Positions 6,336 through 7,504 of a DNA stretch of 7,504 nt are shown piece by piece; within the stretch, counting starts at the first letter, position 1; every line of letters begins with the position of its first letter. The stretch covers positions 5,766 through 13,269 of the forward strand of contig JAAVHK010000038.1 of the NCBI GenBank assembly GCA_014799765.1. The letters are read 5' to 3'. The translations under genes and the position numbers were made by a program. The stretch is from Ruminococcus sp. GTDB taxonomy: Bacteria; Bacillota; Clostridia; Oscillospirales; Ruminococcaceae. The notes under the pieces were generated by a model that worked only from the letters and a program-made list of their open reading frames with translations, did no database searches and was not told the DNA's origin.

Positions 6336-6665
6336 TTATTTATCAGCGGAGTTTTTGCCCGGAAAATTCTTCTCACAGAATTTATCCCACATTTCAAAAA
6401 ATTTATTCCATGCGTCGTCACCGTAAGCAGATTCCAGTATTTCATCCCATAAAATAAATTTTCCATATTCATCACCTAATTCAGAAATTAAAAATTTCTC
6501 AAACTCATACCGGAAAACTTGTCCGTATTTATCAGCAATACCGGAATTTGCTTTAGCAAATAAAAATCCGTCAATAAAGTAAAACAGGGATTTCACATTT
6601 ATATCATTTCCCAGAAAAGCACCGGCTCTCAGCCTTATCAGGCTTATTAATTCGTCAAGAGACAT
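6336..6665 (-). CDS. Unknown 109-residue protein
   Basis: Not recognised with certainty. The ATG at 6665 follows an AGGTG box; the in-frame GTG at 6674 lies within that box and is unlikely to be the start. Visible features: N-terminal MSLDELISLIRLRAGAFLGN, then KSLFYFIDGFLFAKAN, and a Trp/Phe/Lys-rich C-terminal helix (DAWNKFFEMWDKFCEKNF). The LRAGAFLG plus LFYFIDGFLFA layout recalls a family of small Firmicutes proteins of the R-x-x-P-x-x-Y-L-G ... L-x-x-F-L-x-G-Y type, some of which sit near toxin/immunity loci; that link is from memory and weak. There is no signal peptide or membrane segment, so it is probably cytoplasmic. It lies 40 bases upstream of rsuA and shares a 17-base start region with it. 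Confidence 0.75.
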   Translation of the reverse strand: MSLDELISLIRLRAGAFLGNDINVKSLFYFIDGFLFAKANSGIADKYGQVFRYEFEKFLISELGDEYGKFILWDEILESAYGDDAWNKFFEMWDKFCEKNFPGKNSADK

Positions 6666-6722
6666 ATTTTTCACCTGCCTTAAATATATTTTTAATAACA
6701 GTATTTCAGGGGGGATTTTTAC

Positions 6723-7157
6723 ATGAAAAAGAAGATATTTTTTCTTGTTGTTTTAGCGATAATAATTTATGCGGTGATATTTTTTACCGCCGAAAAAAGC
6801 GGAAAAGATACCGATAAACCGGCAAAAAAAGCGGAGATACCGGCATCTACAACCGCAGAAAGAATAAATTATTTTTCAATGCATGGATGGGAAGTCGAAG
6901 AAGTTTCCGGAAAGAATATAGTTATTCCGTCAGAATTTTCCGGAGATTATGCGGAATATGCAGAAATTCAGGACAGACAGGGTTTACCGTTAAGGGATTA
7001 CGCCGGAAAAAATGGTGTTCTGTACGTCTATGAGGTACGGAATTACAGTCCGGAAAATATGAAGATGTATGCAGAGTTAATCACCTGTGAGGATAAAATT
7101 ATAGCATCACTTGTTTACAGCGAGGACGGCGGAAGTGTCAGTCTTCCGGTGATTTAA
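6723..7157 (+). CDS. Membrane-anchored DUF4830-like protein
   Basis: A 144-residue protein of unknown function. The ATG at 6723 is preceded by an unusual pure-G ribosome site, AGGGGGG (6708-6714), at eight bases. Residues 4-22 form one hydrophobic segment after MKKK, either a membrane anchor or an uncleaved signal; there is no lipobox or clear cleavage site. A Lys/Asp linker follows, then a domain from about 45 to 144: INYFSMHGWEVEE, IVIPSEFSGDYAEYAEIQDRQGLPL, YAGKNGVLYVYEVRNY and a final strand pair. This order (LGWEV, VIPxEF, Y-x-x-x-Q-x-x-QG, YxYEV-x-NY) matches what I remember of DUF4830 in Clostridia. The C-terminal domain should face outside the cell. The stop overlaps the convergent gene by three bases. 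Confidence 0.85.
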   Translation: MKKKIFFLVVLAIIIYAVIFFTAEKSGKDTDKPAKKAEIPASTTAERINYFSMHGWEVEEVSGKNIVIPSEFSGDYAEYAEIQDRQGLPLRDYAGKNGVLYVYEVRNYSPENMKMYAELITCEDKIIASLVYSEDGGSVSLPVI

Positions 7158-7504
7158 AAAATATTGATTAAATCGCTTATAAAAGGAAGTCGGAGAGCTT
7201 TTCCCTTATACGCACCATACGCAAGAGCTACCGCAACAACTAACTGTACGATATTAAGAATAAAGTTTGCAAGTCCGCCTATAAGTGGAAAAATTCCGAT
7301 TATATTCTTGACTATTACGAGAACGGCGGTCAGCAGAAACCATATAAACTGCTGATTTGCATGGAATTTACAAAATGCCGATTTCTTTTCCTTGTCGGCA
7401 AGCAACGGCAGAAAAAACAATACCGGAATAAGATACGGTAATACAGCCTGTAGGGAATTTTTCTGTACGTCTTCAGCACTGAACATACAGGCGGTTTTTT
7501 CGTC
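7154..7504 (-). CDS. DUF4870-like multi-pass membrane protein, 5' end outside window
   Basis: The frame stays open past the ATG at 7486 to the window edge, and that ATG has no ribosome site, so the true start is probably off the right side. The visible 116 residues begin DEKTAC and continue FSAEDVQKNSLQAVLPYL. They contain three hydrophobic segments, about 20-37, 53-72 and 74-97 of the fragment. The loop CKFHANQ between the first two matches the conserved K/R-FHANQ motif of DUF4870/Tic20-like small membrane proteins. The C-terminus (KGKALRLPFISDLINIF) also fits the usual Pro-x-Ile-x-x-Ile ending. Relatives often have a zinc-ribbon or polar N-terminus before this point, which cannot be seen here. 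Function unknown. It converges on the DUF4830-like gene, the two stop codons overlapping, with no terminator hairpin between them. Confidence 0.8.
   Translation of the reverse strand, partial: DEKTACMFSAEDVQKNSLQAVLPYLIPVLFFLPLLADKEKKSAFCKFHANQQFIWFLLTAVLVIVKNIIGIFPLIGGLANFILNIVQLVVAVALAYGAYKGKALRLPFISDLINIF

Noticed and set aside
6296..6475. 60-residue N-terminal extension of RsuA
   Set aside because: It overlaps the upstream gene in another frame, does not resemble the family, and the AAGGTG box supports the ATG at 6295.
6301..7504. Frequent CCGGAA/TTCCGG words as a dispersed regulatory or repeat element
   Set aside because: Most fall in coding sequence as Pro-Glu or Gly codons and have no fixed spacing; codon preference explains them.

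Overview
The window is AT-rich DNA with strong AGGAGG-type ribosome binding sites, intrinsic terminators and a TTG start. Its gene content (CarB, an MsmK/UgpC-type sugar ABC ATPase, RsuA, DUF4830-like and DUF4870-like proteins, a DUF6291-like phage-type protein) fits a low-GC Gram-positive bacterium, most likely a gut-type Clostridia of the Ruminococcus/Oscillospiraceae kind. That placement is inferred from protein flavour, not from a marker gene. No rRNA, tRNA, CRISPR array or insertion sequence was seen.

Layout from left to right: (1) the 3' third of carB on the + strand (1-1125), ending in a strong intrinsic terminator. (2) A convergent, very unusual 832-residue protein on the - strand (1188-3686). 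It has a DUF6291-like head, a long disordered middle containing three separate repeat arrays, a highly charged coiled coil, and a C-terminal domain resembling the end of phage replisome-organizer proteins. (3) A divergent + strand gene (3819-4214) with a TTG start, encoding a small acidic lipoprotein built on 11-residue repeats and followed by a terminator. (4) Three - strand genes, in transcription order a 109-residue unknown protein (6665-6336), rsuA (6295-5510) and an msmK/ugpC-type ATPase (5399-4272), the last with its own likely promoter. (5) A + strand membrane-anchored DUF4830-like protein (6723-7157). (6) A convergent DUF4870-like membrane protein on the - strand that runs off the right edge.

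The genes do not form one pathway. Pyrimidine/arginine precursor synthesis, sugar import energisation and rRNA modification are housekeeping functions. The accessory-looking part is 1188-4214, where the repeat-rich phage-like protein and the repeat-based lipoprotein sit back to back across a 132-base divergent intergenic region. The repeat-rich protein is the most notable item: exact decapeptide periodicity in two separate blocks, plus a 17/18-residue array that itself looks duplicated as a 105-base higher-order unit. No complete new multi-gene system can be claimed from this window.
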